Shown here: piece after piece, positions 1 through 10,369 of the stretch
Layout: each line of letters starts with the position of its first letter
Numbering within the stretch: position 1 is the first letter of the stretch
Assembly: GCF_003149185.1 (NCBI RefSeq)
Contig: NZ_QGDO01000002.1
Span: forward strand, 1,196,813-1,260,812
DNA from: Sediminitomix flava
GTDB taxonomy: Bacteria > Bacteroidota > Bacteroidia > Cytophagales > Flammeovirgaceae
Direction of reading: 5' to 3'
Length of the DNA stretch: 64,000 bases
Made by a program: the position numbers and the translations under genes
Notes under the pieces: generated by a model
What the model saw: the letters and a program-made list of their open reading frames with translations, nothing else
Database searches by the model: none
Told to the model about the DNA's origin: nothing

Positions 1-3000
1 CTAATGTACCTATAAATTCTGGTGCATCATTTTCACCTGTATATTCAATAACTAGATCAACTGTTGTTTCTACTAAGCCGTCTTCAGGGTCTAAAGCTAC
101 AACTCTTACAGATGTAGTATCAACTGCATTAGGAGTTACATAGAAACCTGAATCAACTTCCATTACAGTAGCTGCCCAAGAATTTTCAATCTCAGCATAT
201 ACTATAATCACTTCTTCAGAATCTGCATCAGTAAACACTTCTGACATGTCTACAAAGTGATACTCTTCTTCTAAATCAACAAATACAGTATCTAAAGGAT
301 TAGCAACTACTGGTAAAGAGTTTATTACTTCAAACTCCACAGGAATAATTGTTGATGGCAAGTTTGGATCATTGGTAGTCAATAACAATTCAGTACCATA
401 AGAACCTTTAGGAAGTCCTTCTGAGTTGAATGATACACGAACTCTTTCTTCACCTAAAGCATCTACACTTCCGTTTAATGTATCCAATGACAACCATGAA
501 TCATCCGCAATTTCAATATCCCACTCCAACGAGGTTGACTCTCCTAGGTTACGAATAGTAATAACCTCAGAACGTACTTCATTGGTTGGTTGTTTTGATT
601 CTAATTCTCCAGGAAGTACCACTGCATACACATCAGGAGTTCTAACTGAAGCGATCAAGCTTACTGATACATCCGAAGCATTTGAGAATATTGTTAAGGT
701 CTCATCTAATGAACCTACTTCTGCAGGATTTAAACTAACTGTCAATTCTACTTCTTCACCGATCTCTAAAGCCATAGGGTATCCCACTACTGAGAATACA
801 CTTGAACTCGTAGAAATTGAATCAATTAGTAAGACTGCATCTCCATCATTTAGAATACTAAATGTAGCTTCAGGAGAATCAAAAATAAATGGATTACCAA
901 AATCAAGCTCATAGTCACTCAATACTACGAATGGCTCGTTTCCACTTACAGTAAGCGTTACTGGCACTTCAAAGATAGAACTTACAGGATCATTACTGTT
1001 AATTACTAGAGCTGATTCAAAAGTGCCATTTGGCATATCTGATGCATCTAATGTTAAAGTCACATCTTGTGAATCGCCTGGTGCAATTACACCTTCTTCT
1101 ATACTAGCAGAAACAAATGACTGCCCTGCCGATGGGAATGCTAACCAAGAAACTTGCATTGATCCACCTGGTGCAGAATCACCTAAGTAACCTACTAAAC
1201 CTGTGTTACCCGTATTCAAATCAACAACTCTAAGTTCTGGTAGGAAAGTATCATAGTTGAAGGCAGACATCCATACAATACCTGTAGTAGGATCCCATGC
1301 CATTCCTTGACCAAAGTTTGCATCAAAACCGATATAACCAATATCTGTCAGTTGAGCAGTTGCTTTGTCAATTCCATAAAGCATATCATTGACAATATCA
1401 TAACCGTACAACTCACCATCTCCTGTTGCTGTAATAGAGATCATTAAATATGTCTCAGAATAATCTCCGATATACTCTGCTACATAAAGTCCATTCTCAT
1501 CAACAAGTTCATAAAGTGCTGTTGCTGTAGAAGCATAAATAGCTTTGGATGTAGGATCAATTGTAATACCAGTCCAATCACCCATTCCTAATAACCAAGT
1601 ATTGATCAACGTTCCTTCTTGTCCTTCCACTAAAGAGTATTCATACAACTCTCCACCTGAATGCAACTCTAAGAAACTCATGTTTCCAGGTAGTGTAATC
1701 GCAGAAGATGTGAAAGAAGGAGCTGAAGTTTCATTTTCTAATGAAATATACTCAGGGTTACCCAATTCAAAAGTTCCATGGAAAGGATTAGAACTTACGT
1801 CATAAGCATAAATACCAGTCAAAGCGATTGTCGATAAATCTTCTTCCATATTTATGGTTGGCACCCCTTTCTGAGGAACTGAAGATCTTCTTTCCTCAAC
1901 TTTACCAGTTTTGGCTATACTTCTAGATACAGATGGTGCAGTTGCAGCCGGTATATTTATTTCCATTTGCTCTTCTACAGGAGTCACACCTAAATACTCT
2001 AGATCAAATATTAGAGAATCTGTACCGTTATTTGTCAATGTAACCGTATGAGAAACTTGTGTATCAACCTCTAAAGAATCAATGATTTCTGAAGGAGATA
2101 CTGCTAAGATTACATTTGGTAATTTACCTTGACCAAAAACATAAAGACTAACTATCGTATCAACATCCGATACAATTGATAAGGTATCTTCAAAGAATAC
2201 ACTATCAGATGGATTAAACATCACATCAGCGTATGCCATCTGCATTGGAGGAATTACTAATCCATCAAATAATGCAGTGAAGTTTTCTGAAGTAGATGTA
2301 ACTTCTGAAATATGAAGCGTATCTGAACCCTCATTATAGATTTCGAAAGTTTCATAAGCATAATCACCTACTAGTACCGAATCTTCAAAGATCAATGAAT
2401 CTTCAGATATAGCAATCGAAGGCTCTCCTGTTACTGTCAAGTATAAAGGTACGATTGACTGTGGTTGTTCTGGATCCAATGAAGATACCCAAATCTCACC
2501 ATAGTAAGATCCACCTAACAGATCTAATGAATTAACAGTAACATCTACATCCATACTACCACCAGCATCTATAGTGCCTTGTGTAATATTTGGCACGATG
2601 TACTCTAATGACGCATAGATAGCTACCGCTAGACCTTCTTCAATATAATAAGTATTGAATGCTACTTGAATTCCTTGTGAACCATCATAGTTCTCAGCTC
2701 CAACTGAAACATTGTATGCATTTCCTTCTACTTTCTCGTATTGGAACAACATGTTTCCACCTCTTGTCAACATTACTTGGAATGTATATTCTCCATCTCC
2801 AGCGAAAGAAGGTACGTCTGTATACTGCACGTATAAAACATCTTCTCCAATCAAATAATGTACACTACCACCTGCTTCAGGATTCAAGTCTTTCCATAAT
2901 GGTGCTACAATAGAGTTTGGAGTTCTTACATCAGGAATCTGTTGATTCACTGGCAAGTTGGCTCCATTTGGATCAAATGTCAGATAACCATTAGAAGAAA

Positions 3001-6000
3001 CGTAAGCTTTTGTAAAACGATGGCCAAATAGTGAAACTTCAAATGGTAACTCTACTCCTGCGGCATCGTCATCTCCTAAATCTAAAAGAACAGCATTCTC
3101 ATTTTCTGAAATATCCATCCAGTTATAAATAGGCGCGCTAGGAGATTCTTCATAATTATCCATGAAGAAATATCCACCATCACCAAATCCATAACCATTT
3201 ACAACTGCATGACCTTGACGTGAATCTACTTCACCTTTCACAGGATCTTTTGCAAATTGGATATAGCTTATATTATTAGGATTGTCTCCGTACTCTAAAT
3301 CTTCAGGGTAGAAGTTACTAAACTGGAATTTCAATTCACCTTCTCCTGTATTGTTGATCGTTAATGTTTCAGTACTTGAAGAAGCATATTCAACATTATA
3401 CACCAACTCTTGAGGATCAAACGATATATGACCAGGGAAAGAACCCATCGCTGAAAGTTCAAAACTATACTGCTCTCCTTCAGTGCTGATTAGTATCAAT
3501 TCACCAGTAACAGCACCTTCTGATTCTGGAATATATTTTATAGCTAACTCAACTGAATCTTGATAAGGAATTGAAAGTTCATAATCAGCTACTAACTCAA
3601 ATTCTCCTGTTACAATAACTTGCTCGATATCAGTAGAACCATCTCCAATATTTGAAATGACGATATCTTGCTCTACCTCATAACCAATAATATGTGTACC
3701 AAAGTCAAGATTTGATGCTTCCAATTCTGGAACACCATAAATATCGACAGCAATTGGGTAACCATATAAAGGATAGATGTTATTTGAACGAATCATTGCA
3801 TAAGCTAAATAACTTCCTTCATGAAGTTCAGATGCATCTACACTAATCGCAATTTCATCTGTTCCACCTGCCGCAGCTGAACCTGCGTATTTTGACGCAG
3901 TTAACCACTCAACCTCTGATCCAATGTTTTGTAAGATTGTCCATTCTATTGCATTCGCTAATAGACTTCCTCCTTGAGAACCTTTACCAAATCCATTGAT
4001 ATCTGTTTCCGTTGAATATAAAGTATAGTTCAAATCAGTTCTTTGTACACCATTTACCTGAGCTGTAACTACTAGAGGTTCTCCTGAAGCCCAAGTCGCT
4101 AGAATCTCAGGGTCATTGTATGTACTGATAGATTTACTCATGAATGAGTCATAACTCAAACCTAAAGTATCTACACCTGCAAAAATTGGATGTGTAGTAT
4201 TTTGAACCATCATATAGTCATCTTGATAACTATAAGTTGCATTCCCTCCCATTAGTCTATAAGAACTCCAATAATTAGAAATCTCATTACTAGCTACTTC
4301 AGGATACATTGTCACTACACTACCTCTATAATCAACATAATCAGCCAATACCATCCCTAGGTAATAGTTATCATAGAAATAATAATCACCACGAGCTAAT
4401 ACAATACCATCAAAAACTTGAAGTTCATTCCAGTTTGGCGTAAATACACTGACATCAATTGTAGTTACTGAAGCAAATTTATCTGATGCTAGTAAACTAT
4501 CCACAATATCAAACTGATCTACAGCAATACTTCCATTTAATGGTGTAGACAAAACTGCAATATTGAAACCAGGAGAGTCTCCCTCTTGAATATACACAGG
4601 AGCTTGTTCATCAGCTGAAACAGCTTCTACAGAACCATCAATACCTTTTCTTTCAATTGTATGGATATCTAAACCATTCCAACGAGTTTGCATAGAAGCT
4701 ACTGATTTCTCAATCTCTGCCATTGATGATGCTTCTACTAAAGACATGGTATAATTCAAGTCTACAGTTCCCTCATTATGAAGAGTAAATGTAGTATCCA
4801 TAGCTTCCCCATTTCTCATATTCAAATATATATAGTCTGGAGAAACAGTAAGGAGTGCTGCATCTATAACATTTGCATAGAATTCAATCTCGATATCTTC
4901 TTGAACATCACCGTCAAAAGTAACAATGAAACTATCTTCAACACTTCCAGCAACAGCCGGAGTATAATTGAAATAAACTTCAAGCTCAGTTTCAGCAGCT
5001 AACTCATAAGGGAATGTCAGGTCTAGAACTGTAACATTCTCTGGTAAATCAAGAGAAGCTATAGCTACAGACTCTGTACCAGCATTGCTTAAAGAGAAAC
5101 TTCCCGATGAAGTTACTCCAGTATACGCTTCAAAGAAATAAACTTGATCAGTGGAAGCACTAACCAAAGGTGCGCTTTCAACTGTTAAAGAAACTGGATA
5201 TTCTACAACTGTATTATTTGGGTCTGAAGTGTTCATTACCAAAGTTGCAGTATAGGTCGTATCTACATCTAATCCTCTAGCATTATAAGTTAAAACAAGA
5301 TCTTCAGATTCTACTCCCTCAAGCTCACCTCCGGATGGAGAAACTCTTAACCAACTACCTTTTCCTCCAAGTGCCCATGCAATTGCTTGGTTAGCAAATA
5401 ATCTATGATCTTCAGAATAAGATACATTGTAGTCATCCAAACTTTCATTACCAATACCTATTATGCGGCCACCGCCATAAGTTGCTACCCCTACAAAAGC
5501 ATTTCCATTTTGAGTAAAAACTATATTTTCGGCACTTCCTTCTACCTCAAAATAAGCTCCAGCTGAAGATGCATATAATTCTATTAATGAATTTGTAATA
5601 GGATGAGGAGCAAAATCATAGATATACTCATCATAATAAGTACCGTAAGCGTTGTATGTAAGTCCAGACCCTTCAAGAAGATAGTTTATATTCGTTGTTG
5701 AGCCTGAATCATCACCCATAGTGATCAAACCTCCGCCACTCATAATCCAGTCTTTAATTACTGAAAGAGTTTGGGTATTGAAATCTCCCACATTATCATA
5801 CAACAATAGAAGGTCTACTTCACTCAGACTACTTTCAGTTAACTCATTCAACTCAACCCAAGTCACTCCTTGAAGAGCTCCATCTTCTGCTAAGATTGAA
5901 AAATCAAATAGACTATACCCAGGAGGTAACGCAACTGTTTTCCCTGAAATTTCAGAACTAATAGCCAATTCAATAGCATTTACTGTTCTTGTTTCTACTG

Positions 6001-9000
6001 AATGTAAAGAGCGATCTTCACTATATATGTCTACCTCTAAATTTAATAGAGCAGGCAAATGTAATAGTTCCTCTTCTTCATCATGCTCAATAGAAACTGA
6101 ATACCCTAATAAGCTTTCTGCTACAGTATTGGAGAATGTTAATGTATCCTCGTCACCTCTACCAAAGCTAACCGTCCAATCAAATGATGTTTCTGAACTA
6201 GAATATACAGGCGTATTTATTGCACTAGCATATACTTCAAAAGTAGTAACAGAATTGTAAGGATCATTAGAGTCTATCTCTAAAACTCCATAGAAATCAC
6301 CTGCAACTGTTGGTGTAATACTAGCCATCACTTCAAGAGTGTCTCCCACTTCAACAGTTAGCGGGTATGTATATGTAGGTATTGTAGCGTCAGTCGCTGT
6401 AATCGAATTGATTTCAAGAGTTGTTGAACCCTCATTTATGATCGACACTGGGAATGTTACAAGAGAGTCTACATAAACATCTCCAAGAATAGCATACTCT
6501 TCCTCAAAATTAATTGTTGGATAAACACCTACTGTAAGGCTCATTGGAAGCTCTTGAACAGGATAGTTATAACCATCTACATAGAAATCTAATTGACGCT
6601 CATAAGTTTCTCCTCCTTCTAGGTTAACAGTACTATATAAAACATCGAAAGCATCAGTACTATTAGCTGCTACTACACCTGAAATTTGACCAAGGTCAAA
6701 TACTCGTACATCTGGCTTAATCAAGATTGCTTTACCAGCACTCGCAAATGTCGTATTATATGCGATTTGTAATCCTAGTGTTCCATCTTGATTTTCTACC
6801 CCTATCGTAGCATCCTGAGCATTAGTATCTGGATCATCCTTATATTGGATTTTTATATTTCCATTATCCCATAAAATGTACTGAAATTCAAAAGAACTCC
6901 CTCCACCAAATGGATATACATCACATTGAATTATAACGTGATCCTCTTGTTCTTGGACATAAGCATAATTTACCCTTAAATCATCCCATAGACCCGCAAT
7001 AAAATTATTAGGTGTATCAGCATTAGGAATTGATACATTACCAAATGCGGTAATACCTGTAGTACCAAATGTAATTAAACCATTACTTGTTACATACAAT
7101 GTCGAATAATCCTCATTATAGAATGGGAAATCAAAATTATTCAATGTATATGTACCATAACAATCATCACATCCAGATACTACAACATCTGACGTGGAAA
7201 TATCAACCCAATCGTATAAAACATTTCCATTAGAATTGTCTTCCCATGAATATTCATCTGCATACCCTGAAGTATTAACCTGACCAGCATTTAATAATGC
7301 ATTTTCACCTTTTTTCTCTAATCTGTAATACTGATAAGGATTTACCTTTGCAGCTAATTCTTCTTCTGGTTCTACATTTGTAATGTTTAAGCTATACGAG
7401 AAATCTGTATCTCCTGAATTTGTCACTACAACCTCTACCTCTCCTTCTTCATTTGCTTCTGCTTGGACAGATAAAGGAGACGGTGCTACACTAATACTTG
7501 CTGGATCTCCTGATAGAACTTGTGAAACAACTGAAACCGACATCGGTAAATTTGATGCATTTCCTTCAATTGTAATATTCCCTGTAAAATCACCTGCTGT
7601 ACTCGGGTTAAATGTTATAGGAATATATACTGACTGCCCCCATCTGATTCCTTCAAATGAAGTTTCAAGGATTTCTATATCAGCATTATCTGAAGTCACA
7701 TTTGTTATATCGTAATAGTTAGTCCCGTTGTTTTCAACTTCTAAATAGGCTTCTATTGCGTAGCCTACAAAAGTATTTTCTAAATCCAATGCACTTGAAG
7801 CAACAATAGCATCACCCAATACATACATCTCAACACCTACATATTCTGTTGCTACTAAAGAGCTTGTAATTTCAGCTTCTACATAAGGATTGAAACCACC
7901 AGTATAATTTGTAGCATCAAGTGTCACGGTAACATTCTGTGATTCTCCTGGCGCTATCACTCCGCTCGTAACATCTGCACTTGCCCAATCAACATCTCCT
8001 AATGAAAGTGAGAAGTCAGTATCTACATTTCCTGCATTTATGATTTTGATAACTGCTGTAGTAGAACTTCCTTCATCTACTTCTTTATAAATAAAGTCTG
8101 GAGAAATTGCTAGTCGAGGAGCTGGTTCAAATCCATTATCATCATCGTCATTTCCTTCACCCAAAGCTCTTGCGGCATTCAATCTTCCACTACCTAGTTC
8201 TCCTTGGTAACTTGGGTTAACGTCATCGATAGGATCGGTTGTATTTACCAACATATCCCAAAGTGTTGCTGGCGAGAATGACGGACTTCCATATTCTGAT
8301 ACTACTAAGGCCGCCACCCCAGACACATGAGGACACGCCATTGACGTTCCTTGGAAAAAGGCATATCCGTTATTTGGAACTGTACTCAATACTCCTTCCG
8401 AAGAAATACTAGTTTCTCCTCCAGGTGCAGAAATATCAACCCAGTCACCATAATTTGAATACCATGATTTAGTATCATTATGTGTAGTCGCTGAAACCAT
8501 CATTACTCCATCCAACTCTGATCTATAATCAACCGAAGGACTGTCAGAGTTTCCTGATGAGATAATAACAATACCTCCGTTCATCATATCAGAACCTGCT
8601 TCTGCTGTATAATAATTGATAGCATCTACAAGTGACTGATCATAAGACCCTCCTCCCCAACTATTTTGAGAAATTATAGATCCCATATCGGCAGCATAGA
8701 TAAATGATGGAGCAGGGTTATAAATTGCATTCGATCCATCCGCATTCAAACTCATAGCCATTAAACGAATACCGTCACCAATACCTGTTCCTCCAGCTAC
8801 TCCACCTACACCTATTCCATTATTATTTTCTGCTGCTACTGTACCTGCAACATGGGTTCCGTGACTATGATAATCATATACATCATTTGTTCCATAATGG
8901 AAATCCCAACCGTATACGTCATCAATGTAACCATTGTTATCATCATCAATTCCATTATTTGGAATCTCACCTTCGTTCACCCAGATATTACCAGATAAGT

Positions 9001-9592
9001 CTTCATGGTTATAATCAATACCTGAATCATGAATTGATACTACAACTCTATCATCTCCAGTTTGTACATTCCATGCTTCAAGTAATTTAATATCTGCACC
9101 AACTGTACCACCTGTTTGACCTGTATTGTCATAGTGCCATTGTGCTCCAAAACTTGGATCATTAGGACTTTGAACAACACTAGCATCACCTGTTGAATAC
9201 TTAAAAACCGGTGTACATGTTGTTACCTCAGTAATTCCTTCAAAAGAATTAAGCACAGTTTCTACAGATACATTTTCACTGAATGAAACATCATACCAGA
9301 GATGTAATCCATATTTTCTGTGCTTTTCCTCAAACTTCCCTGCATAAGGGAATACTCTTTTCATCTCTCGGATTTGATATTCCGCAGCAAGTCTATCAAT
9401 ATTTCTTAAGCCTACTGATAATACTTGAGATGAATTCGATTTCATTGGGCTTGCAATAATTTGCGATTCTATTTGAGCTGCAAACTTTACACGCACCACA
9501 TTATTAATTTGTTCTGCTCTATACTGTGCTTGTAATGTAAAACTGAACAACAGCATAAAGAGTACAAAAAAAATGTTAGCTTTTCGCTTCAT
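1..9592 (-). CDS. Giant secreted subtilisin-like (S8) serine protease, C-terminus outside window
   Basis: The open frame runs on the minus strand from an ATG at 9592 to the window edge, giving 3197 codons without a stop. A Sec signal peptide (MKRKANIFFVLFML..., ending near LQAQ) starts it. The S8 catalytic triad is visible: Asp189 in HDSGIDY, His244 in HGTHVAG and Ser417 in GTSMACPH. After the peptidase come many HYDIN/ASH-like (choice-of-anchor D) beta-sandwich repeats. Within them are two nidogen-like segments (about residues 754-967 and 2114-2330), two glutamine-amidotransferase-like alpha/beta segments (about 1237-1407 and 1664-1884) and a beta-propeller-like stretch (about 2580-2814). 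A cadherin-like segment lies near the edge. The likely role is an extracellular or cell-surface protease exported by type IX secretion; the sorting domain would lie beyond the edge and is inferred. Peptidase assignment is certain, substrate unknown. Confidence 0.93.
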   Translation of the reverse strand, partial: MKRKANIFFVLFMLLFSFTLQAQYRAEQINNVVRVKFAAQIESQIIASPMKSNSSQVLSVGLRNIDRLAAEYQIREMKRVFPYAGKFEEKHRKYGLHLWYDVSFSENVSVETVLNSFEGITEVTTCTPVFKYSTGDASVVQSPNDPSFGAQWHYDNTGQTGGTVGADIKLLEAWNVQTGDDRVVVSIHDSGIDYNHEDLSGNIWVNEGEIPNNGIDDDNNGYIDDVYGWDFHYGTNDVYDYHSHGTHVAGTVAAENNNGIGVGGVAGGTGIGDGIRLMAMSLNADGSNAIYNPAPSFIYAADMGSIISQNSWGGGSYDQSLVDAINYYTAEAGSDMMNGGIVIISSGNSDSPSVDYRSELDGVMMVSATTHNDTKSWYSNYGDWVDISAPGGETSISSEGVLSTVPNNGYAFFQGTSMACPHVSGVAALVVSEYGSPSFSPATLWDMLVNTTDPIDDVNPSYQGELGSGRLNAARALGEGNDDDDNGFEPAPRLAISPDFIYKEVDEGSSTTAVIKIINAGNVDTDFSLSLGDVDWASADVTSGVIAPGESQNVTVTLDATNYTGGFNPYVEAEITSSLVATEYVGVEMYVLGDAIVASSALDLENTFVGYAIEAYLEVENNGTNYYDITNVTSDNADIEILETSFEGIRWGQSVYIPITFNPSTAGDFTGNITIEGNASNLPMSVSVVSQVLSGDPASISVAPSPLSVQAEANEEGEVEVVVTNSGDTDFSYSLNITNVEPEEELAAKVNPYQYYRLEKKGENALLNAGQVNTSGYADEYSWEDNSNGNVLYDWVDISTSDVVVSGCDDCYGTYTLNNFDFPFYNEDYSTLYVTSNGLITFGTTGITAFGNVSIPNADTPNNFIAGLWDDLRVNYAYVQEQEDHVIIQCDVYPFGGGSSFEFQYILWDNGNIKIQYKDDPDTNAQDATIGVENQDGTLGLQIAYNTTFASAGKAILIKPDVRVFDLGQISGVVAANSTDAFDVLYSTVNLEGGETYERQLDFYVDGYNYPVQELPMSLTVGVYPTINFEEEYAILGDVYVDSLVTFPVSIINEGSTTLEINSITATDATIPTYTYPLTVEVGDTLEVMASITPTVAGDFYGVLEIDSNDPYNSVTTFEVYASAINTPVYSSSETSFDWTVSFGRGDEDTLTFSNTVAESLLGYSVSIEHDEEEELLHLPALLNLEVDIYSEDRSLHSVETRTVNAIELAISSEISGKTVALPPGYSLFDFSILAEDGALQGVTWVELNELTESSLSEVDLLLLYDNVGDFNTQTLSVIKDWIMSGGGLITMGDDSGSTTNINYLLEGSGLTYNAYGTYYDEYIYDFAPHPITNSLIELYASSAGAYFEVEGSAENIVFTQNGNAFVGVATYGGGRIIGIGNESLDDYNVSYSEDHRLFANQAIAWALGGKGSWLRVSPSGGELEGVESEDLVLTYNARGLDVDTTYTATLVMNTSDPNNTVVEYPVSLTVESAPLVSASTDQVYFFEAYTGVTSSGSFSLSNAGTESVAIASLDLPENVTVLDLTFPYELAAETELEVYFNYTPAVAGSVEDSFIVTFDGDVQEDIEIEFYANVIDAALLTVSPDYIYLNMRNGEAMDTTFTLHNEGTVDLNYTMSLVEASSMAEIEKSVASMQTRWNGLDIHTIERKGIDGSVEAVSADEQAPVYIQEGDSPGFNIAVLSTPLNGSIAVDQFDIVDSLLASDKFASVTTIDVSVFTPNWNELQVFDGIVLARGDYYFYDNYYLGMVLADYVDYRGSVVTMYPEVASNEISNYWSSYRLMGGNATYSYQDDYMMVQNTTHPIFAGVDTLGLSYDSFMSKSISTYNDPEILATWASGEPLVVTAQVNGVQRTDLNYTLYSTETDINGFGKGSQGGSLLANAIEWTILQNIGSEVEWLTASKYAGSAAAGGTDEIAISVDASELHEGSYLAYAMIRSNNIYPLYGYPIAVDIYGVPELEASNLDFGTHIIGYEVEQDIVISNIGDGSTDIEQVIVTGEFELVADYELSIPYQDSVELAIKYIPESEGAVTGELILISTEGEQYSFELSAMGSFPGHISFDPQELVYNVEYASSSTETLTINNTGEGELKFQFSNFYPEDLEYGDNPNNISYIQFAKDPVKGEVDSRQGHAVVNGYGFGDGGYFFMDNYEESPSAPIYNWMDISENENAVLLDLGDDDAAGVELPFEVSLFGHRFTKAYVSSNGYLTFDPNGANLPVNQQIPDVRTPNSIVAPLWKDLNPEAGGSVHYLIGEDVLYVQYTDVPSFAGDGEYTFQVMLTRGGNMLFQYEKVEGNAYNVSVGAENYDGSQGIQVAFNTYYIEEGLAVAIYASLEYIVPNITQGTIDAGGSMDVDVTVNSLDLLGGSYYGEIWVSSLDPEQPQSIVPLYLTVTGEPSIAISEDSLIFEDSVLVGDYAYETFEIYNEGSDTLHISEVTSTSENFTALFDGLVIPPMQMAYADVMFNPSDSVFFEDTLSIVSDVDTIVSLYVFGQGKLPNVILAVSPSEIIDSLEVDTQVSHTVTLTNNGTDSLIFDLEYLGVTPVEEQMEINIPAATAPSVSRSIAKTGKVEERRSSVPQKGVPTINMEEDLSTIALTGIYAYDVSSNPFHGTFELGNPEYISLENETSAPSFTSSAITLPGNMSFLELHSGGELYEYSLVEGQEGTLINTWLLGMGDWTGITIDPTSKAIYASTATALYELVDENGLYVAEYIGDYSETYLMISITATGDGELYGYDIVNDMLYGIDKATAQLTDIGYIGFDANFGQGMAWDPTTGIVWMSAFNYDTFLPELRVVDLNTGNTGLVGYLGDSAPGGSMQVSWLAFPSAGQSFVSASIEEGVIAPGDSQDVTLTLDASDMPNGTFESALVINSNDPVSSIFEVPVTLTVSGNEPFVVLSDYELDFGNPFIFDSPEATFSILNDGDAVLLIDSISTSSSVFSVVGYPMALEIGEEVELTVSLNPAEVGSLDETLTIFSNASDVSVSLIASVRTPDVYAVVLPGELESKQPTNEVRSEVITIRNLGESTSLEWDIEIADDSWLSLDTLNGSVDALGEERVRVSFNSEGLPKGSYGTELLLTTNDPNLPSTIIPVEFEVINSLPVVANPLDTVFVDLEEEYHFVDMSEVFTDADSEEVIIVYAEIENSWAATVMEVDSGFYVTPNAVDTTSVRVVALDPEDGLVETTVDLVIEYTGENDAPEFIGTL

Positions 9593-10369
9593 TTTAGATG
9601 GATAGGTTTTTTACAAAAAATAAATACGTAAAATAAAAATATGCCTAGAGATTAAAATTGAGTTCTTAAAGAACATCTGATAAAAAATATCTCTTTAGGT
9701 ATTAATAATTTAAGCATCCTAAAATCCCTTTAGGAAAGCTTATGAGAATAGGTAGTTAAGGAGGTGTATTCGTTTAATTCATTAGCAATTAATTAAGTGA
9801 ATAGATAGTATAATGTCACTCTAACAAAGTTGCTTCATAAGAATTTAATAATCAACTACATATATTTTTAATACAAAACTATATAGGTATATCACAATTT
9901 AAAATAGTTAAAAAGTAAAATTAAAAATATTGCACCTAACCCAATCAAACACACCACACTCCTCGTATAATACATATTAACAATTCGGTTAAAGAATATG
10001 GCATATAAATGCCCCACTGTCTAAATATCACAATTAAACCATATTTATATACCACTTTACCAATACACTCTAATACTATATCACCTATAAAATTCTTTGA
10101 AAAAGCCTATTTAACATCCCCTCAAAAATCAAATATTAGATTAAATACTTTACTATCTAATTCTTTCAACTCTATGCCCTTTGAACAAATTTCTAAACAC
10201 AAATCCTTATATTATAAATTAAACTGAGATGCCTACAACGACAGGTAATGAATACGTACTTCAAAACCATCAAGTAGCATTTGATGTTGTTTCTATGTCA
10301 TAAATATTAATACTGTAGAAGTTATTACACTTCTCAAGCATACAATAGAAAGATTTAATAAGGGAGAAG
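9593..10369. other. 777-base AT-rich intergenic region between divergent genes
   Basis: No convincing gene lies here. It must hold the promoters for the protease (leftward) and the transferase-fold gene (rightward). Two compact inverted repeats are visible on the protease side: a 13-base palindrome GTTCTTAAAGAAC at 9662-9674, and a hairpin at 9711-9742 with arms TAAGC/GCTTA and TCCTAAA/TTTAGGA. The 72-codon open frame at 10009-10227 looks like chance coding in very AT-rich DNA. Confidence 0.6.
9711..9742 (-). promoter_or_regulatory. Hairpin in the 5' leader of the giant protease gene
   Basis: TAAGC, one base, TCCTAAA, a five-base loop, TTTAGGA, two bases and GCTTA form a 12-base-pair stem about 120 bases upstream of the protease start. 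On the minus strand it is followed by an AT run rather than a clean T-run, so it is either a leader structure or a weak terminator. Function is inferred only from symmetry. Confidence 0.35.

Noticed and set aside
426..914. Plus-strand open frame inside the giant protease
   Set aside because: It is antisense to a continuous 3197-codon coding frame with clear domains; the translation is low-complexity and has no family.
10009..10227. 72-codon plus-strand frame in the 9593-10369 gap
   Set aside because: It is dominated by Asn, Ile, Leu, Lys and Ser as expected of AT-rich non-coding DNA, with no ribosome-binding site or recognisable domain.
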